Source of the DNA: Phoenix dactylifera
Taxonomy: Eukaryota; Streptophyta; Magnoliopsida; Arecales; Arecaceae
Assembly: GCF_009389715.1 (NCBI RefSeq)
Contig: NC_052393.1
Coordinates: forward strand, 2,356,001 to 2,420,000
Reading direction: 5' to 3'
DNA: 64,000 nucleotides
In this document: positions 61,331 through 64,000 of the stretch, piece after piece
How the letters are laid out: the number at the start of each line of letters is the position of its first letter
Numbering within the stretch: position 1 is the stretch's first letter
Translations under genes and position numbers: made by a program
Notes under the pieces: model-generated
Told to the model about the DNA's origin: nothing
The model's database searches: none
The model's input: only the letters and a program-made list of their open reading frames with translations

Positions 61331-63975
61331 ATGACGGACGGCAAGGATGCTATGCAGATAGCGGCGGCGCAGGCGCCGGTGACGGCGGAGAGGAGGGTCA
61401 GGGAAGACCTGGAGGAGTCCCTCCCTAAGCCCTGTGAGTGCCTCATGGTTGTCTCTGCCTTTATTTTATTATTTGTTCTCTCTTGTTTTTTTTTGTTTTC
61501 TTTTTTCTTTTTTCGCTGAGCTGAAAGGGGCGATATCCGTAGAAAAATTCTATTGGATTTGTGGATTAGGGTGGTGCAACCAGCAAAATCATAAAATTAT
61601 AAATTGAAATAATTTTGGAGTGGCTGGTACGAGTCCCATAATTTTTTTTTATTTATCTATAAGATTTGGGCTGGATGCGCCGATCCAAGGCACAAATCTA
61701 ATAGAATTTCCAGTCTAATCATCCGAACGGATCCAACAAAGATAGATTTGTATAAGTAAAGTCCACCATTTTAGTCTCATTTGCTATTTTATATTCAAAA
61801 GTGATAGTAAATAGGTAATTCTGAAAAATTAGCCCCTCTGATATACATTCTAGTTGATATATGAAAAAAAATTCATCCTAACCGGCATAAGTTGAGTAAA
61901 TTGGTAATTGTGCATCTCAATCCACCATATAGGCAGAAGCACCTAGGGGTGCAAATGGGTTGGGTCAAGTTGGATCATGAGTGACCCCGATCCTATCTGA
62001 TTTCTTGTTCGGATTCTAATTTTGGACTCAGGTCGGACCCGATAAAAGATCGGGTCGAGTTCACCCCTACAATTTTTGACCCAATAGATCATGTATAACC
62101 TAGACCCAACTCAAAAAATTCAGATCCGGTTTGGGTCCTAATCGGATCCGGTTATCCTAATCAAGTCCGGTTTGGATGAACCCATCCACGGCTTCAGAAC
62201 TTGTGTTTGCACCCTCGCAGGCTGCAGCTTACGACCCCAAATAATTTTATAGATTCGGGTCGGGTCGGGTTGTAGGATTGAAAACCCAAAATTATCGAAA
62301 TTTTAAATGGATCGGATTGAGTCTGAATTCAGTAATCCTAGACCCGATTCGAAAAATAGAACGGATCCAATTTTAGGACCCGAACCCAATCCCATAGGTC
62401 CTCCAAAATGGGTTGGGTCTAAGCGGATCAGGTCGGGTTCGGTCACGGGTCAACCCAGCCCATTTGCAGCCTTAGAAGCAGTGAAGCACCAAGTAACAAC
62501 ATGAAGGAGTTATGCTGATAATTATTCTCTTTAATTTTTAGAGAGATTACTCAAAAGGTTATTGTGGCCAATATACCAAGAAATGGTGGAAAATTCATCT
62601 TTTTGTTACCAACTTATTAATATAAGCAAAATATTAGCTATCTTTTCCTGTTACGATTGCAATCTACAGACATGGCTAGAGCACTAGCAGCACCCGATGC
62701 GAATCATCCTGAAGGCACCAAGGATCATATGCATCACAATATGAGTGTACTTCAGCAACATGTTGCCTTCTTTGATCTCGATGATAATGGCATTGTGTAC
62801 CCTTGGGAAACTTACTCAGGTAACGTTGATGTACTACAGCTTAAATTCCAAGTTTGTGTTAAACTCTCTCTCAATAGTTAGTATAGCCTGAAAAAAAAAA
62901 AAAAAAAAAAAAAAAACTCCTGTTGACCCGACCGAAAATTAAGGTTAGCAAAGTTTTTGAATTGGAAATGTCAGTTTCAGTCAACAGGGACTCTCTGTTG
63001 TACCAGAGTTATTAGGAGGGTGGAGAATTAATTTCTGCTAGAATATATTGCTGAAATTGATTTTTCATTAACTTTTCAAAATTCATAATCTGCTTTTTAA
63101 TGACTGACATGGTATATCAGCATCAAGAGCGATTGGGTTCAATGTGATAATATCTTTACTCATGGCCATTGTTATAAATGGAGCTATGAGTTATCCAACT
63201 CTCCCAGTAAGTTTAATCTATAATCCTATAATCCAACTATTAGTTTGATGTTAAATTAATATTCTTTGATTTCGCGTTTTCTCTTCTTTGTTTGGTTACT
63301 TGCAACCACAGGGATGGATACCTTCTCCCTTCTTTCCCATTTACGTTCATAACATCCACAAGGCCAAGCATGGCAGCGACACTGGGACTTATGACCCTGA
63401 GGGCAGGTATTGAGCTAGGATTGGCCTCTTGCTCTCGTAGCAAAAATTCCATCCGAATCCAATTGCCAATCTCTTGCGAGTTTCGGATTGTTCTGATTCT
63501 TCTGTTGCTCATGTACGTTTGATCTTGAATTCAGGTTCCTTCCAGCTAATTTCGAGAACGTCTTCAGCAAATACGCGTGCACGGTCCCTGAGAAGCTCAC
63601 CTTCGCAGAGATGTGGAAGATGACGGAAGGCAACCGAGTGGCTTTTGACTTCTTCGGATGGTGAGCTTTTGTGTGTGTGCTCTCTTTACAGTTTATGCCT
63701 TTACGACCGTTTGTGGTTCAACCATTAGATATCCAAGTGAAAGTAATCTATCAGTCAATTCCATGATTAAGATGATGAATGTTTCAACAAAGGGGTCTTA
63801 AGTTTTCTCTGAAATGGTTTGCAGGGCTGCAGCGAAACTGGAGTGGATAATCCTGTACATACTTGCCAGAGACGAGGATGGTTTCCTGTCCAAGGAGGCT
63901 ATCAGGCGTTGCTTTGATGGGAGCTTGTTCGAGTATTGCGCCAAGCAGCGGGAATCGAATGATAAGAGATCCTAA
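61331..63975 (+). CDS. PXG: Caleosin-type peroxygenase (six exons)
   Basis: Calcium-dependent, haem-containing peroxygenase of lipid droplets or ER membranes, which oxygenates unsaturated fatty acids using hydroperoxides (family knowledge). Exons: 61331-61433, 62670-62819, 63121-63206, 63312-63406, 63535-63660, 63825-63975; all GT-AG; 236 residues, a normal length for the longer (H-type) caleosins. Motifs: single EF-hand loop at 70-81 ([12 protein letters not shown]); His65 just before it (LQQHVAFFD) and His in [14 protein letters not shown] match the haem-ligand histidines; the hydrophobic segment [20 protein letters not shown] holds the proline knot used for droplet insertion; C-terminal [23 protein letters not shown]. 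The start is the first ATG after a GA-rich leader. Intron 1 (61434-62669) contains a MITE. Confidence 0.95.
61944..62474. mobile_element. hAT-type MITE inside caleosin intron 1
   Basis: 531 bp. The left end is TAGGGGTGCAAATGGGTTGG and the right end CCCATTTGCAGCCTTA. Flanking octamers GAAGCACC and GAAGCAGT share their first six bases, a good remnant of an 8-bp target duplication. It belongs to the same family as the copies at 60172 and 2082. Non-coding. Confidence 0.8.
62886..62916. repeat. Poly(A) run in caleosin intron 2
   Basis: About 27 uninterrupted A between exons 2 and 3. Confidence 0.9.
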
Positions 63976-64000
63976 ACTTTTGACTGCTGGAATCCTTGGC

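Overview
The window is plant nuclear DNA. It is AT-rich and intron-rich, with four recognisable host genes separated and interrupted by transposon debris. Splice sites (GT-AG, one GC-AG), long AT-rich introns, 5'UTR introns and the transposon families (LINE, Ty3/gypsy, hAT, MITEs, small LTR elements) are all plant-like. The protein sequences and genome texture suggest a monocot, most likely a palm (oil palm or date palm). That last step is inference.

Layout. 0.6-1.9 kb: 3' part of a LINE (minus). 2.1-2.9 kb: an old hAT-type MITE. 3.07-5.03 kb: a small non-autonomous LTR retrotransposon with matching ATTTT target duplications and a GC-rich, proline-coding-like interior. 5.7-12.3 kb (plus): a six-exon inositol transporter of the INT2/INT4 type, with a 5'UTR intron. 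12.3-17.6 kb: intergenic, with tandem LTR-like repeats. 17.8-30.5 kb (minus): the five-exon cap-binding factor eIF(iso)4E, spread over 12.5 kb by introns of 6.9 and 4.6 kb. 30.75-31.78 kb: a putative solo LTR just upstream of its promoter. 33.2-40.25 kb (minus): the peroxisomal RING protein PEX12, apparently broken. Exon 1 and the five last exons are recognisable, but the central exons are absent, a gag-protease fragment of a gypsy element sits in their place, and one exon has a 1-bp frame break. 42.3-51.05 kb (minus): a MYB-CC phosphate-starvation-response factor (PHR type) with seven coding exons and a TATA-driven 5'UTR exon. 54.27-57.60 kb: a nearly intact hAT transposon (TIRs, near-identical 8-bp target duplication, subterminal palindromes, one frameshift in the transposase). 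61.3-64.0 kb (plus): a six-exon caleosin/peroxygenase with a MITE in its first intron.

The host genes do not form a pathway or an operon; they are ordinary neighbours. The less ordinary content is the disrupted PEX12 locus, its GC-AG terminal intron, the hAT element with its palindromic GC-rich ends, the small LTR element with a GC-rich cargo, and two dispersed MITE-like families whose copies carry recognisable target-site duplications. I found no convincing new biological system, no CRISPR array and no rRNA or tRNA gene. All exon boundaries were set by eye from splice consensus and family similarity recalled from knowledge; nothing was searched or aligned by software.
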